Below, in pieces: positions 27,851-36,790 of a DNA stretch of 64,000 nt. The position numbers and the translations under genes are program-made. This DNA comes from Variovorax boronicumulans (GTDB lineage Bacteria; Pseudomonadota; Gammaproteobacteria; Burkholderiales; Burkholderiaceae_C). How positions within the stretch are numbered: position 1 is the first letter of the stretch; each line of letters opens with the position of its first letter. The stretch spans positions 124,001 to 188,000 of the forward strand of contig NZ_VEDO01000007.1 in assembly GCF_007677875.1 (NCBI RefSeq), read 5' to 3'. Below the pieces are notes generated by a model. The model was not told where the DNA came from. It worked only from the letters and a program-made list of their open reading frames with translations, and did no database searches.

Positions 27851-28813
27851 ATGTTCGCCCACAGCAAACGCCTGCAGTACACGGTCCGCGTGACCGAGAC
27901 CAACCCCGGCTTGGCCAACCTCATGCTCGAGCAGTTCGGCGGCCCGCAGGGCGAGCTGGCCGCCGCCTGCCGCTACTTCACCCAGGCCCTGGGCGAGGAC
28001 GATCCCGGCCGCAAGGACATGCTCATGGACATCGCCACCGAGGAGCTCAGCCACCTGGAGGTGATCGGCACCATCGTGGCCATGCTCAACAAAGGCGCCA
28101 AGGGACGGCTGGCCGAAGGCGTGGAAACCGAGGCCGAGCTGTACCGCGCCATCTCGGGCGCCGGCAACGACAGCCACGTGACGCAGGTGCTGTACGGCGG
28201 CGGCCCGCCGCTGGTGAACTCCGCCGGCGTGCCCTGGACCGCGGCCTACATCGACACCATCGGCGAGCCCACGGCCGACCTGCGCTCGAACATCGCGGCC
28301 GAAGCGCGCGCCAAGATCGTCTACGAGCGGCTCATCAACCTCACCGACGATCCGGGCGTGAAGGAGGCGCTGGGCTTTCTGATGACGCGCGAGATCGCGC
28401 ACCAGAAGTCCTTCGAGAAGGCGCTGTACAGCATCACGCCGAACTTCCCGCCGGGCAAGACGCCGGGCGACCCGCGCTTCACGAGCGTGTACTTCAACAT
28501 GTCGCAGGGCGACGGCGACACCGTGCGCGGCCCGTGGAACGCGGGTGACCGCTGGCAGTTCGTCTCCGACCGCGACCAGCAGGCCGCGGTCGACGGCGGC
28601 TCCGGCCTGCCCGGCGTGCAGCTGGGCGCCGAAGAAGACACCGTGGTGCAGCAGATGGCCCAGCGCACCGCCTCCGCGCCCACCGGCGATCCGCTCACGG
28701 GTGCCGAACTCGGCATGGGCGAAGACGCTGCGCTCAACGACCTCACGCGGGCCGTCAAACCGTCGACGGATGGTGCGGGCGGCACCACTGCGCCCACCAC
28801 CCCCGGTCTCTGA
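27851..28813 (+). CDS. manganese catalase family protein
   Basis: 320 residues. Di-manganese ferritin-like bundle that disproportionates hydrogen peroxide in the cytoplasm. Metal ligands are visible: Glu in PQGELAAACRYF (near 36), TEELSHLEVIG (near 66-69), AAEARAKIVYERL (near 150) and TREIAHQKSFEKAL (near 182). The C-terminal 50 residues are a low-complexity tail rich in Thr, Gly and Ala. ATG at 27851 is set by AGGAG seven bases upstream. First gene of the stress-flavoured region. Confidence 0.95.
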   Translation: MFAHSKRLQYTVRVTETNPGLANLMLEQFGGPQGELAAACRYFTQALGEDDPGRKDMLMDIATEELSHLEVIGTIVAMLNKGAKGRLAEGVETEAELYRAISGAGNDSHVTQVLYGGGPPLVNSAGVPWTAAYIDTIGEPTADLRSNIAAEARAKIVYERLINLTDDPGVKEALGFLMTREIAHQKSFEKALYSITPNFPPGKTPGDPRFTSVYFNMSQGDGDTVRGPWNAGDRWQFVSDRDQQAAVDGGSGLPGVQLGAEEDTVVQQMAQRTASAPTGDPLTGAELGMGEDAALNDLTRAVKPSTDGAGGTTAPTTPGL

Positions 28814-28824
28814 GTTCCATCCAC

Positions 28825-28844
28825 GGGCCGCGCGCGGCCCTTTT
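28825..28844 (+). terminator. hairpin with short T-run between Mn-catalase and dehydrogenase
   Basis: GGGCCGC-GC-GCGGCCC followed by TTTT, 11 bases after the catalase stop. The T-run is short, so it may attenuate rather than stop transcription into the dehydrogenase gene, whose ribosome site (CCGGAGAG) begins right after. Confidence 0.6.
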
Positions 28845-28858
28845 CCGGAGAGCGATCC

Positions 28859-30010
28859 ATGCTGGCAATGAATTACCGCGGCCCCTACCGCGTGCGTGCC
28901 GACCAGATGCCCGAGCCGCGCATCGAGCATCCGGGCGATGCCATCGTGCGCGTCACGCGCTCGTGCATCTGCGGCTCGGACCTGCACCTGTTCCATGGCC
29001 TGGTGCCCGACACGCGCGTGGGCAGCACCTTCGGCCACGAGTTCTGCGGCATCGTCGAGGAGATCGGCCCTGCGGTGCGCAACCTCCAGGTCGGCGACGC
29101 CGTGCTCGTGCCCTTCAACATCTTTTGCGGCACCTGCTGGTTCTGCGAGCGCGAGCTCTACAGCAACTGCCACAACGTCAACCCCGAGGCCACGGCCGTG
29201 GGCGGCATCTACGGCTATTCGCACACCACCGGTGGCTATGCCGGCGGCCAGGCCGAACTGGTGCGCGTGCCCATGGCCGACATCGGCCCGACCGTGATCC
29301 CCGAGGACATTTCGCAGGACGATGCGGTGCTGTTGACCGACGCCTTCCCCACCGGTTACCAGGCCGCCGAGATGGGCGACATCCGGGAGAACGACACGGT
29401 GGTCGTGTTCGGCGCGGGACCCGTCGGCATCTTCGCGGCCAAATCGGCCTGGCTGCTGGGTGCCGGCCGCGTGATCGTGGTCGACGAGGTCGAGTACCGG
29501 CTGGACTTCGTGCGCCGCTTCGCGCATTGCGAGACCGTGAACTTCCGCGACGTGCGCGACATGGCCGTGCACCTCAAAAAGATGACCGACGGCCTCGGGC
29601 CGGACGTCTGCATCGACGCCGTGGGCGCCGAGGCCAGCGGCAGCGCGCTGCAGCGGCTGACCGGCGTGCACCTCATGCTGCAGGCCGGTGCGGCCACCGT
29701 GCTGCACTGGGCCATCAATTCGGTCCGCAAGGGCGGCACGGTGTCCATCGTGGGCGTCTACGGCCCCACCTTCAACGCCGTGCCCATCGGCAATGCGCTG
29801 AACAAGGGCCTCACGCTGCGCATGAACCAGGCCAGCGTCAAGCGCCACCTGCCGCGGCTCATCGAGCATGTGCGTGCCGGTCGGGTCAAGCCTTCCGAAG
29901 TCATCACCCACCGCATCCCGCTGGAGCACGTGGCCGATGCCTACCACATCTTCTCGAGCAAGCTGGACGGCTGCATCAAGACGGTGCTGACCATGCCCTC
30001 CGCGCGCTGA
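28859..30010 (+). CDS. zinc-dependent alcohol dehydrogenase (formaldehyde dehydrogenase-like)
   Basis: 383 residues, medium-chain dehydrogenase. Catalytic zinc ligands in RSCICGSDLHLF (Cys, near 36) and FGHEFCGIVEE (His, near 59); structural zinc Cys set in CGTCWFCERELYSNC (near 91-105); NAD-binding VVFGAGPVGIFAAK near 181. The long insert and overall length match the glutathione-independent formaldehyde dehydrogenase/threonine dehydrogenase branch. In this setting it may detoxify aldehydes formed under oxidative stress. Confidence 0.92.
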   Translation: MLAMNYRGPYRVRADQMPEPRIEHPGDAIVRVTRSCICGSDLHLFHGLVPDTRVGSTFGHEFCGIVEEIGPAVRNLQVGDAVLVPFNIFCGTCWFCERELYSNCHNVNPEATAVGGIYGYSHTTGGYAGGQAELVRVPMADIGPTVIPEDISQDDAVLLTDAFPTGYQAAEMGDIRENDTVVVFGAGPVGIFAAKSAWLLGAGRVIVVDEVEYRLDFVRRFAHCETVNFRDVRDMAVHLKKMTDGLGPDVCIDAVGAEASGSALQRLTGVHLMLQAGAATVLHWAINSVRKGGTVSIVGVYGPTFNAVPIGNALNKGLTLRMNQASVKRHLPRLIEHVRAGRVKPSEVITHRIPLEHVADAYHIFSSKLDGCIKTVLTMPSAR

Positions 30011-30024
30011 CCCAGGAGCCTGCC

Positions 30025-30549
30025 ATGCCCGACGACACCCTGCCCTCCGCCACCCTCCCCACCGAAGGCAGCGCCGCGGCCGCGCCGCCGCTGCGTCCGC
30101 GTCCGCCCGGCTGGGGCGCCGACCTCGCGCCGGAGAACCGGCCAGCCGTGCCCAAGGAGCGCCAGCCCGCCCGCCTGCCGGGCCTGCACTGGACGCAGCC
30201 GGAGCAGCAGCAAAGCCACGTCCACGTGCTCTGCTCGATCGAGCGGCCCGGCCTCACGCCCGTCTTCGGCACCACCGTGCCGCCGCGCGGCATCAGCGGC
30301 CTGCTGCGCGGTCTGGCCTTCCGCTGGAGCGAGAACGACCTGCGCCACTGGCTGGTGCTGCTGGCTGCCGATCGCGTGCACGTGGGCGAAGGCCTGGTGG
30401 AAGACCTGCTGCGTGGCCGCGTTCCCAACATCCCGGCCGAGATGGGCATGCGCGCCGAATGGCAGCACAACCCGCGCGGCGCGGTGCACAAGGTCGGCCT
30501 GGCCGTGGGTGCGCTGGCGCTGCTCTACCTGCTGCGGCGCCGACGCTGA
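30025..30549 (+). CDS. hypothetical protein with C-terminal membrane anchor
   Basis: 174 residues. Pro/Ala-rich first 60 residues, a middle globular part (HVHVLCSIERPGLTPVFGTT, RWSENDLRHWLVLLAADRVH), and a C-terminal hydrophobic helix VGLAVGALALLYLLRRRR that looks like a tail anchor. I do not recognise a family. Fourteen bases after the dehydrogenase stop with CAGGAG ribosome site, so very likely co-transcribed with it. Confidence 0.7.
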   Translation: MPDDTLPSATLPTEGSAAAAPPLRPRPPGWGADLAPENRPAVPKERQPARLPGLHWTQPEQQQSHVHVLCSIERPGLTPVFGTTVPPRGISGLLRGLAFRWSENDLRHWLVLLAADRVHVGEGLVEDLLRGRVPNIPAEMGMRAEWQHNPRGAVHKVGLAVGALALLYLLRRRR

Positions 30550-30559
30550 GCGCCTGGCG

Positions 30560-30790
30560 TCAGTCGCCGTCTGCCCGGGGCTTGCTGGCCGGGGCGGGCG
30601 GCGGCGCGGTGCCAGGGACTTCGTCGGGCACCGTGGTAACGGTCACCGATACCGGGTCGCTGGCCGGGAAGCTCTCCTGGATGCCGTGGTCCAGCGCGTC
30701 TTCGCTGGGCTCCTTGGGCGACGGCGCAGCGGGATCGGGCGGTGGATGGTGCTCCGCCGTAGGAAAGGGCCAGGGGCGTTTGCTGCTCAT
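30560..30790 (-). CDS. small acidic protein with ESFPASDP motif
   Basis: 76 residues from the ATG at 30790, preceded by a strong GGAGGTGC ribosome site that lies inside the end of the upstream gene; a Met 5 codons earlier is possible. The core LDHGIQESFPASDPVSVTVT is found in a widespread family of small proteobacterial proteins of unknown function. Starts one base after the stop of the NAD(P)HX dehydratase fusion, so translation is probably coupled. Confidence 0.75.
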   Translation of the reverse strand: MSSKRPWPFPTAEHHPPPDPAAPSPKEPSEDALDHGIQESFPASDPVSVTVTTVPDEVPGTAPPPAPASKPRADGD

Positions 30791-30791
30791 T

Positions 30792-31922
30792 TCATGCACC
30801 TCCAATGCCGACGTTGACGGTGCCCGTGCCCTGGCAGGTCGCGCAGGTCCGGCCGTCGGTGCGGCCGGTGCCGCCGCAGTCGCGGCACGGGGCTTCTCCG
30901 GTGCCAGGCGTGCCAGTGGGCGCTTCGTCGCCGGGCGCCATGGGTGTGGCGGTGGGCACGTTCGGCGCGCCCGCGGATGGGGATGGCTGGTCTGGGGTCA
31001 TGCCCGAGTGCGGCAAACCGCGATCCCGCACAGGCCGATGCGACAGCCGATGAAGCGCGGCTGGCAGCGCATCGCAGATCTCGCTGGCCAGATAGCCCAG
31101 CGTGCCGTGGCGCCGTGCCAGCCGGCTGCCGGCCTGCGCGTGCGCGGCCACGGCCCAGGCCGCCGCCTGCGCTGGCGGCACGCCCTGGGCCGCCAGACCG
31201 GCCAGCGCCCCGGCCAGCACATCGCCCGAGCCCGAGGTGCCCAGGCCCGGCACGGCGCACGCGTGCTGCCAGGCCCGGCCGTCCGGTGCAGCGATGCAGG
31301 TCGTGGCTCCCTTGAGCGCCACGACGGCCTGCCAGCGCCTTGCGGCTGCGAGCGCATGCCGGGCCGGCGCTGCCACGATCTCCTCTTTGGCGATGTCCAG
31401 CAACCCGGCCATCTCGCCCGCATGCGGCGTCAGCACCACCCTCTGGGCGAAGCGGTGGCCAGCGCGCACCGTTTCCATGGCCAGCGCGTCGAGCACGACC
31501 GTGGCCTGTGTGAACAAGGGCAGCGCCGCTGCCACGAAGGCGCAGGTGCCGGCCGCGTCCTGCATGCCCGGTCCGACCAGCACGGCCGAAGCCTTGCGGG
31601 CGACCGCCACGAGCGCGCGCGCCCCGTCGGCGGCCAAGCCACCCTCGGCGGTTTCGGGCAGCGCAATCACGCGGGCCTCCGGCATTTGCAGCGCCAGGCC
31701 CTGGGCGATGCATTGCGGCACCGCGATGGACAGCTTGCCCGCACCGGCCCGCAGCGCAGCGCGCGCGGCCAGCAGTGCCGCGCCAGGCATCTCGCGGCTG
31801 CCGGCGACCACCAGCACCTGGCCACGCGCCTCTTTATCGCCGCCGGCATCGGGCGCAGGCAGCGGCCAGTCGCGCAGCGAATGCACGGTCAGGTCCAGCG
31901 GCTCGGTGGGCGCGGCACTCAT
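30792..31922 (-). CDS. ADP-dependent NAD(P)H-hydrate dehydratase with C-terminal DnaJ-like zinc knuckle
   Basis: 376 residues. Residues 25-300 are a ribokinase-fold NAD(P)HX dehydratase (NnrD type) that repairs hydrated NAD(P)H: VLVVAGSREMPGAALLAARA, VLTPHAGEMAGLL and the catalytic loop GLGTSGSGDVLAGALAGLAA. There is no N-terminal epimerase domain. Residues 308-376 start with Met and, after a Pro/Thr-rich linker, carry PCRDCGGTGRTDGRTCATC, two CxxCxGxG repeats like those of DnaJ. No stop codon separates the halves. The tail may be a fused small protein or may be made alone from the Met at 31001. Overlaps the phosphatase stop by 4 bases. Confidence 0.85.
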   Translation of the reverse strand: MSAAPTEPLDLTVHSLRDWPLPAPDAGGDKEARGQVLVVAGSREMPGAALLAARAALRAGAGKLSIAVPQCIAQGLALQMPEARVIALPETAEGGLAADGARALVAVARKASAVLVGPGMQDAAGTCAFVAAALPLFTQATVVLDALAMETVRAGHRFAQRVVLTPHAGEMAGLLDIAKEEIVAAPARHALAAARRWQAVVALKGATTCIAAPDGRAWQHACAVPGLGTSGSGDVLAGALAGLAAQGVPPAQAAAWAVAAHAQAGSRLARRHGTLGYLASEICDALPAALHRLSHRPVRDRGLPHSGMTPDQPSPSAGAPNVPTATPMAPGDEAPTGTPGTGEAPCRDCGGTGRTDGRTCATCQGTGTVNVGIGGA

Positions 31923-32680
31923 GGCTTGGGCGCGGCGGGCGCATCGGGCGCGGCGGTGGCGGTCACGCCGGCTTCCTGCAAGGGCGCGAGGAAGTTAACG
32001 AGGTCCAGCACCAGCCCCTGCCCGTCCTCGGCGCGCCGGTAGGAGGTCACGCTGCAATTGGGCACATCGCCCTGGGCGTCGATGTCCAGGATCTGACGCT
32101 CGTCCAGTTCCTCGATCAGGTAACGCATGCAGTTCACCACCACCTGGTGCGCGACGATCAGCACGCGCTGGCCGGCGTACTCGCGCGTGAGCATCTCGGT
32201 CAGGCTGCGCAGGCGCAGGATCACGTCGCACCAGCTCTCGCCGCCGGGCGGGCGGAAGTAGAACTTGCCGACATGGCTGCGCTGCGCGTTCAGCTCGGGA
32301 TGCCTCTGGGCAATGCCATGGCGCGTGAGTCGGTCGACGATGCCGAACTCCTTCTCGCGCAGGCGCTCGTCCTGGCGCGTGCGCACCGCGCCATCCCAGC
32401 CGCCGGCCGACTCGGCGACGATGCGCGCAGTCTCCAGCGCGCGCAGGTAGGGCGAACACAGCACCACCTGGGGCCGCTGCTCTGGCGGCAGGCGGCCGAA
32501 CCAGCGGCCCAGCGCACGCGACTGCGTGACGCCTAACTCCGAAAGCGGCGTGTCGATATCGCGAAACGAGATGTCGATCACGGCCTGGCCAGCGGCCTCG
32601 GCCGCGTCCCGCGCCACGTTGCCGGCGCTCTGGCCATGGCGCACGATCCAGAGGGTATGGGGCCATGCGGTGGAGGTCAT
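31919..32680 (-). CDS. histidine phosphatase family protein
   Basis: 253 residues. Phosphoglycerate-mutase-like fold: nucleophile His in WIVRHGQSAGNVA near residue 12, second His in VLIVAHQVVVNCMRYLIEEL near 175, plus VVLCSPYLRALETARIV near 74. The insert GKFYFRPPGGESWCDVILRL near 140 is typical of small-molecule phosphatases. Substrate unknown. Start ATG at 32680; it leads a short operon with the NAD(P)HX repair gene (4-base overlap) and the small ESFPASDP gene. Confidence 0.88.
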   Translation of the reverse strand: MTSTAWPHTLWIVRHGQSAGNVARDAAEAAGQAVIDISFRDIDTPLSELGVTQSRALGRWFGRLPPEQRPQVVLCSPYLRALETARIVAESAGGWDGAVRTRQDERLREKEFGIVDRLTRHGIAQRHPELNAQRSHVGKFYFRPPGGESWCDVILRLRSLTEMLTREYAGQRVLIVAHQVVVNCMRYLIEELDERQILDIDAQGDVPNCSVTSYRRAEDGQGLVLDLVNFLAPLQEAGVTATAAPDAPAAPKP

Positions 32681-32775
32681 GCGGGCATGGTGGGGGCGTA
32701 CCCGGCGTGCCGATGTAGGTTCACGGCGCATCGCGCAGGTGCAGGCCGGCGTGCGGCGCTGCAGGCTGCCACGCA

Positions 32776-33729
32776 TCAGCGCGGCGCCGCATCCCAGCCG
32801 TGCGGCAGCGCGAAGCCGCCCTGTGCGTCCATGCCCGTGGGTACCTGCAGGCGCGCCGCCAGCCGGCCCGCATCGAAGGGCGCGTGCACTTTCACGTCGT
32901 TGTCGAAGTAGACGAACACGTCGCGTGCCCTGCGCCTGCCCTGCCCCTTGCCCACCGTGTGCGCCTGCGCATGCTGGCCGCCGGTGTGCCAGGCGCGCAC
33001 GCGCATGGCCCAGTCGTCCAGCGCTGCATCGCCGTAGCCGCTGGCGTAAAGCTCCTCGTCGCCGTGCAGGCGCACATAGACGAAGTCGGCCGTCAGGTCC
33101 TCCAGCAGCGGCCAGCGCCCGGCCGTGTCGGCCACCACCAGCGCGATGCCGTGGCGGCGCAGCTGGGCGACGAAGGCCGGGTCGGCGAAGCTGGGATGGC
33201 GCACCTCCACCGCGTGGCGCAGCCGCTGCGCGGCACGTGGCCGCAGCAGCGCCCTGCCCTGCATGCGCGCATCGTGCGCACGGGCCAGCGCGGCGGCGGC
33301 TTCGGTGTCCTGCGGCAGCAGCGTGAAGAAGGCCTCGCAGCGCTCGGCGTCGTAGGCGAGCGAAGGCGGAAATTGCCAGAGCATCGGCTCCAGCTTGCGG
33401 CCCAGCGCGAACAGGCCGGACGCGAAGAAGTTGGCCAGCGGTGTGCGCACGTCGCGCAGCCGCAGCATGTGGGTGATGTAGCGCGGTCCCTTGACCGCGA
33501 ACCGGAAGCCCTCGGGCGTTTCGTCGTGCCAGGCCTGGTACGAGGCGGGCTGCTGCAGCGCGTAGTGCGAGCCGTTGAGCTCGATGGTCGGCAGCATGTG
33601 CGCGGCGAAGCGCAGCTCCAGGCGCTGCGCCAGGCCGCGCGGGTAGAACACGCCGCGCCAGCGCGCATAGCGCCAGCCCGAGATGCCGATCCGCACGCTG
33701 GCCAAGTCCTGCTTGTGATGGACGACCAT
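32776..33729 (-). CDS. DUF72 (YecE) family protein
   Basis: 317 residues, TIM-barrel fold expected. N-terminal RIGISGWRYARWRGVFYPRG and ELNGSHYALQQPASYQAWHD are the DUF72 signature; YVRLHGDEELYASGYGD near 230 and VFVYFDNDVKVHAPFDAGRL near 275 match its C-terminal strand motifs. Biochemical function is not established for the family. Transcribed toward the phosphatase operon, 95 bases away, possibly with it. Confidence 0.9.
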   Translation of the reverse strand: MVVHHKQDLASVRIGISGWRYARWRGVFYPRGLAQRLELRFAAHMLPTIELNGSHYALQQPASYQAWHDETPEGFRFAVKGPRYITHMLRLRDVRTPLANFFASGLFALGRKLEPMLWQFPPSLAYDAERCEAFFTLLPQDTEAAAALARAHDARMQGRALLRPRAAQRLRHAVEVRHPSFADPAFVAQLRRHGIALVVADTAGRWPLLEDLTADFVYVRLHGDEELYASGYGDAALDDWAMRVRAWHTGGQHAQAHTVGKGQGRRRARDVFVYFDNDVKVHAPFDAGRLAARLQVPTGMDAQGGFALPHGWDAAPR

Positions 33730-33876
33730 GGCTGCTCTGTGGTTGCGTTGAAGAAGGCCTCTTGCAGGCCAGTCGCCACGGTCGTCCTCCCGGCGTGAGC
33801 AAGCTGTCAGTCGACGGCAACGCTGCGCTTCAGTGCGGCCGCACGTGCCGGAACAGCCGGGGCCGGCCGGTGGTCC

Positions 33877-34890
33877 TCATGCGGACGCAGCGAAGTAGCA
33901 GGCAGCGAGGTCCACGCTGGACCTGCGGCCCACGGCCCCCGCATGGCTGCGCAGCCATGCCTCGCAGGCTGCCGCCCCTTGCGCATGGAGGGCGCGGAAC
34001 AGCTCCATGCCCACGGTGCGCTTGACCGAGGGCTCGGCCTGCGCGGGCGGCACGCTGTCGGCCAGGCGGATGGCATGCAGCCGCAGGGCGCCGCCGCCGC
34101 GGCGGCTGTCGGCCTGCTGCAGCGCGCGGAGTTCTTCGCGCAGGCCACGCATGGAGGCGATCTCGTTGATGCGGTTCAGGATGTTCTTCGCCGTGGTCGG
34201 CACCTCCGGACGTTCCAGCGGCGCCAGTTCGACGAGCAGCAGATCGGCCTGCCGTCGATCCTCGTACAGCGGCGCCAGTGCCGGGTTGCTCGCGTAGCTG
34301 CCGTCCCAGTAGGACTCGCCGTCGATCTCGATGGCCTGGAACATCAGCGGCGCGCAGGCCGAGGCCAGCAGCGCCTGCACGCTCAGCGCACCGGGCCCGA
34401 ACACGCGCCCTTCGCCGGTGCGCAGGTTCAGCGCGTTGACGTGCAGCCGCACCGGCCCTGGGGCATTGAGGGCGGCCACGTCCACCACGCGCGCGAGCAC
34501 GGCATGCAGCGGCGCCATCGCGAACGGGTTGCTCTGGTAGGGCGACAGCAGCGGCGCCGCGTCGTCCCACACGCCCAGGCCCGGCTTGCGCAGCGGCGTG
34601 AGCAGCCAGCTCAGCGGCGCGCCGACCAGCGCCAACTCGGTCCACAGCTGCTCCAGGCGCCGGCTTGCCTCCTGGCGTCCGCCGCAGCGCAGCCCCGACA
34701 CCAGCGCAGCACCGTTGAGGGCACCGGCGCTGGTGCCGCTCACATCGCCGAGCCCGATCCGCGGCTCGTCCAGCAGGCGATCCAGCACGCCCCAGGTGAA
34801 GGCGCCATGGGCGCCACCGCCCTGCAGCGCCAGTTGCAGGCACGGGTCTGCCGGCCCGCGGCGCGGTGAGGGTTCGCTCGGTGCATGCAT
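33877..34890 (-). CDS. patatin-like phospholipase family protein
   Basis: 337 residues. Oxyanion loop LALQGGGAHGAFTWGVLDRL near 21, nucleophile Ser in GDVSGTSAGALNGAAL near 50, and the dyad Asp in YWDGSYASNPALAPL near 200. A Ser-Asp lipid acyl hydrolase, cytoplasmic or membrane-associated. The dyad motif is DGS instead of the usual DGG/DGA, which keeps the Asp. ATG at 34890 is preceded by TGGAG. Confidence 0.9.
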   Translation of the reverse strand: MHAPSEPSPRRGPADPCLQLALQGGGAHGAFTWGVLDRLLDEPRIGLGDVSGTSAGALNGAALVSGLRCGGRQEASRRLEQLWTELALVGAPLSWLLTPLRKPGLGVWDDAAPLLSPYQSNPFAMAPLHAVLARVVDVAALNAPGPVRLHVNALNLRTGEGRVFGPGALSVQALLASACAPLMFQAIEIDGESYWDGSYASNPALAPLYEDRRQADLLLVELAPLERPEVPTTAKNILNRINEIASMRGLREELRALQQADSRRGGGALRLHAIRLADSVPPAQAEPSVKRTVGMELFRALHAQGAAACEAWLRSHAGAVGRRSSVDLAACYFAASA

Positions 34891-34985
34891 GCGCTCCACG
34901 CTAGCGCACGCGCAGCCCCGCCGCCGGTGGCGGCTGCGCCGCACGCGGGTAGGACAGGGACCGCACAGGGCCGCCGCCGGCCCGG

Positions 34986-36149
34986 CTACGGCGGCGGGCC
35001 GTGCAGGTAGGTGGCGGGCCGCGTGAGCGGTACGCGGACGAAGAACTCGCTGCCTTTGCCCAGCCCCTCGCTCTTGACCTCCACCGAGCCGCCATGCAGC
35101 GCGACGATCTCCCTGACCAGCGCCAGCCCGATGCCCAGCCCCTTGCCGCGGGCGGTGTCCGCACCGTCGGCCTGCGTGAACATTTCGAAGATCCGGGGCT
35201 GCAGGTCCGGACCGATGCCGCGCCCCGTGTCCTGGACGCGCACGACGAAATGCCGCGTCTCCACATTGGCCTGCAGCGCAACCCGCCCGCCCGGCGGCGT
35301 GAACTTGATGGCGTTGTCCAGCAGGTTGCCGATGACCTGCGCGAGGCGGCCCGGGTCCACCTCGACCTGCACCGGCACCGGCGGCAGCACGCACACGAGC
35401 TCGACCTGCCGGCGCAGCGCGGCCTCGCGGCAGCTCTCCACGGCTTCGGCCAGCAGCGGCTGCAGAGGCACCGTCTCGTAGACCATGCGCATGCTGCCCT
35501 GTCCCACGCGCGTCATGTCGATCAGGTCCTCGACCAGGCGCTCCATCTGGTGGATCTGCCGGCGCAGGATGCGCGTGGCACGCTCGCGCAAGGCCGGCTC
35601 GATCGGCTGGGACAGCAGCTCGGCCGCCGTGGTCAGCGGCTGCAGCGGGCTGCGCAGCTCGTGGGCGATGGTGGCGAGCACCAGGTTCTGGTCCTTGCGG
35701 AACTGGCGCACCTGGCGCACCTCCTGCTCCAGCGCGTCCAGGCGCAGCCGCAGGTGGGTGGCATCGCGGAACAGCTTGGCGAAGCCGCGCGGCGTTTCAG
35801 CGCCGCCCAGCGGCACGGTCAGGCCGCTGGCCCATAGCCGCGAGCCGTCCTTGCGCATGTGCCAACGCTCGTCCTCGGCCGAGCCCAGCAGGCGGGCGCT
35901 GTTGAGCTCGTGCAGATGCAGGTCCAGCGCCGCATCCTCGGGCGTGAACAGGATCGCCAGGGAGCGGCCGAGCACGTCCTGCGCGGTGAAGCCGGTCAGC
36001 GCAAACGCGCCTTCGCTCCAGCCCGAGATGCACCCTGCGGTGTCGACGAATACCACGGCGTACTGCTTCAGGCCCGCGGGGAACAGCGCGAACAGCGCCT
36101 GCGCATCCTGCGCGTCCCACGCCGCATGGCCGTGGGTCTGCAGGCTCAT
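34986..36149 (-). CDS. PAS domain sensor histidine kinase
   Basis: 387 residues, soluble. PAS domain at about 25-135 (VFVDTAGCISGWSEGAFALTG), coiled linker, HisKA with phospho-His in ATIAHELRSPLQPL near 163, then HATPase: N box QVIGNLLDNAIKFTP near 275, G1 DTGRGIGPDL near 305 and G2 GLGIGLALVREIVALHGG near 340. No response regulator gene is adjacent, so it is an orphan. It resembles the kinase core of the hybrid kinase at 47478-49658. Confidence 0.92.
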   Translation of the reverse strand: MSLQTHGHAAWDAQDAQALFALFPAGLKQYAVVFVDTAGCISGWSEGAFALTGFTAQDVLGRSLAILFTPEDAALDLHLHELNSARLLGSAEDERWHMRKDGSRLWASGLTVPLGGAETPRGFAKLFRDATHLRLRLDALEQEVRQVRQFRKDQNLVLATIAHELRSPLQPLTTAAELLSQPIEPALRERATRILRRQIHQMERLVEDLIDMTRVGQGSMRMVYETVPLQPLLAEAVESCREAALRRQVELVCVLPPVPVQVEVDPGRLAQVIGNLLDNAIKFTPPGGRVALQANVETRHFVVRVQDTGRGIGPDLQPRIFEMFTQADGADTARGKGLGIGLALVREIVALHGGSVEVKSEGLGKGSEFFVRVPLTRPATYLHGPPP

Positions 36150-36387
36150 GGCCGCCCCCTTGGGGCGGCCGGCGTGCCGGGACGCAGGGCGGGGTCAGTA
36201 CAGGTGGCGGTGGACATGCGCGGTGTGAGATCAATGAAGGGCCACAACCGAGTCTGACGGACCGGCAGCCAGGCCAAGTAGGTGGGTGTCCGGACCGCCT
36301 GTCGGCGCGTGCACCACGTCTTGAGACCGCGCCGGTCCTGCACCCCGCCTCCACCGACCCGATCTGCACGCAGGCGTGTTGAGCGGG

Positions 36388-36618
36388 CTAGGGACAGGGC
36401 GGCTGCGTTTCCCAAGCCCTGGTGTCGCGCGCTGCCCGCTGCGACTGACGCATCACCGCCGCGTGGTGCTCACGCACCCAACCGATGGTCCAGGCACAGG
36501 CCTGCATCTGCCCCAGCCGGGAGGCCGGGTCGAACCCATAGGGGTTGGCCCAGCGCTGGTGCCCGCACCGGTAGGCGCTGCGCCCCGCTTCCATCGCCGC
36601 GTCCACTGCACTGTCCAT
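36388..36618 (-). CDS. small Rmf/CrpP-like protein (copy 1)
   Basis: 76 residues. The core SAYRCGHQRWANPYGFDP followed by ACAWTIGWVREHHAAV has the layout of ribosome modulation factor and CrpP-like proteins: an early G-x-x-x-NPY patch and a late W-x-x-GW segment. Basic and short, so nucleic-acid or ribosome binding is possible. Start at 36618 or an internal Met 8 codons on. A similar protein lies at 47089-47325. Family assignment is by pattern only. Confidence 0.5.
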   Translation of the reverse strand: MDSAVDAAMEAGRSAYRCGHQRWANPYGFDPASRLGQMQACAWTIGWVREHHAAVMRQSQRAARDTRAWETQPPCP

Positions 36619-36790
36619 GGCCTGTTCTACGGGCGCGTGGGCGGCCCGGTTTGTAGGACGCAGCGCTGTTCGGGGCAGGCGGGTGGCTCTGTCCTGGACA
36701 TCGGCACCGCCACGCACCAGACTGTCAGAGCGGTCTCCTTCGTGCCCTGACCTGCCAAGACATCCTGAGCGCACCATCAAAGGCGACACC

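Noticed and set aside
36376-36750. Plus-strand open frame over the first Rmf-like gene
   Set aside because: The minus frame has a coherent small-protein pattern repeated at 47089-47325; the plus frame has none.
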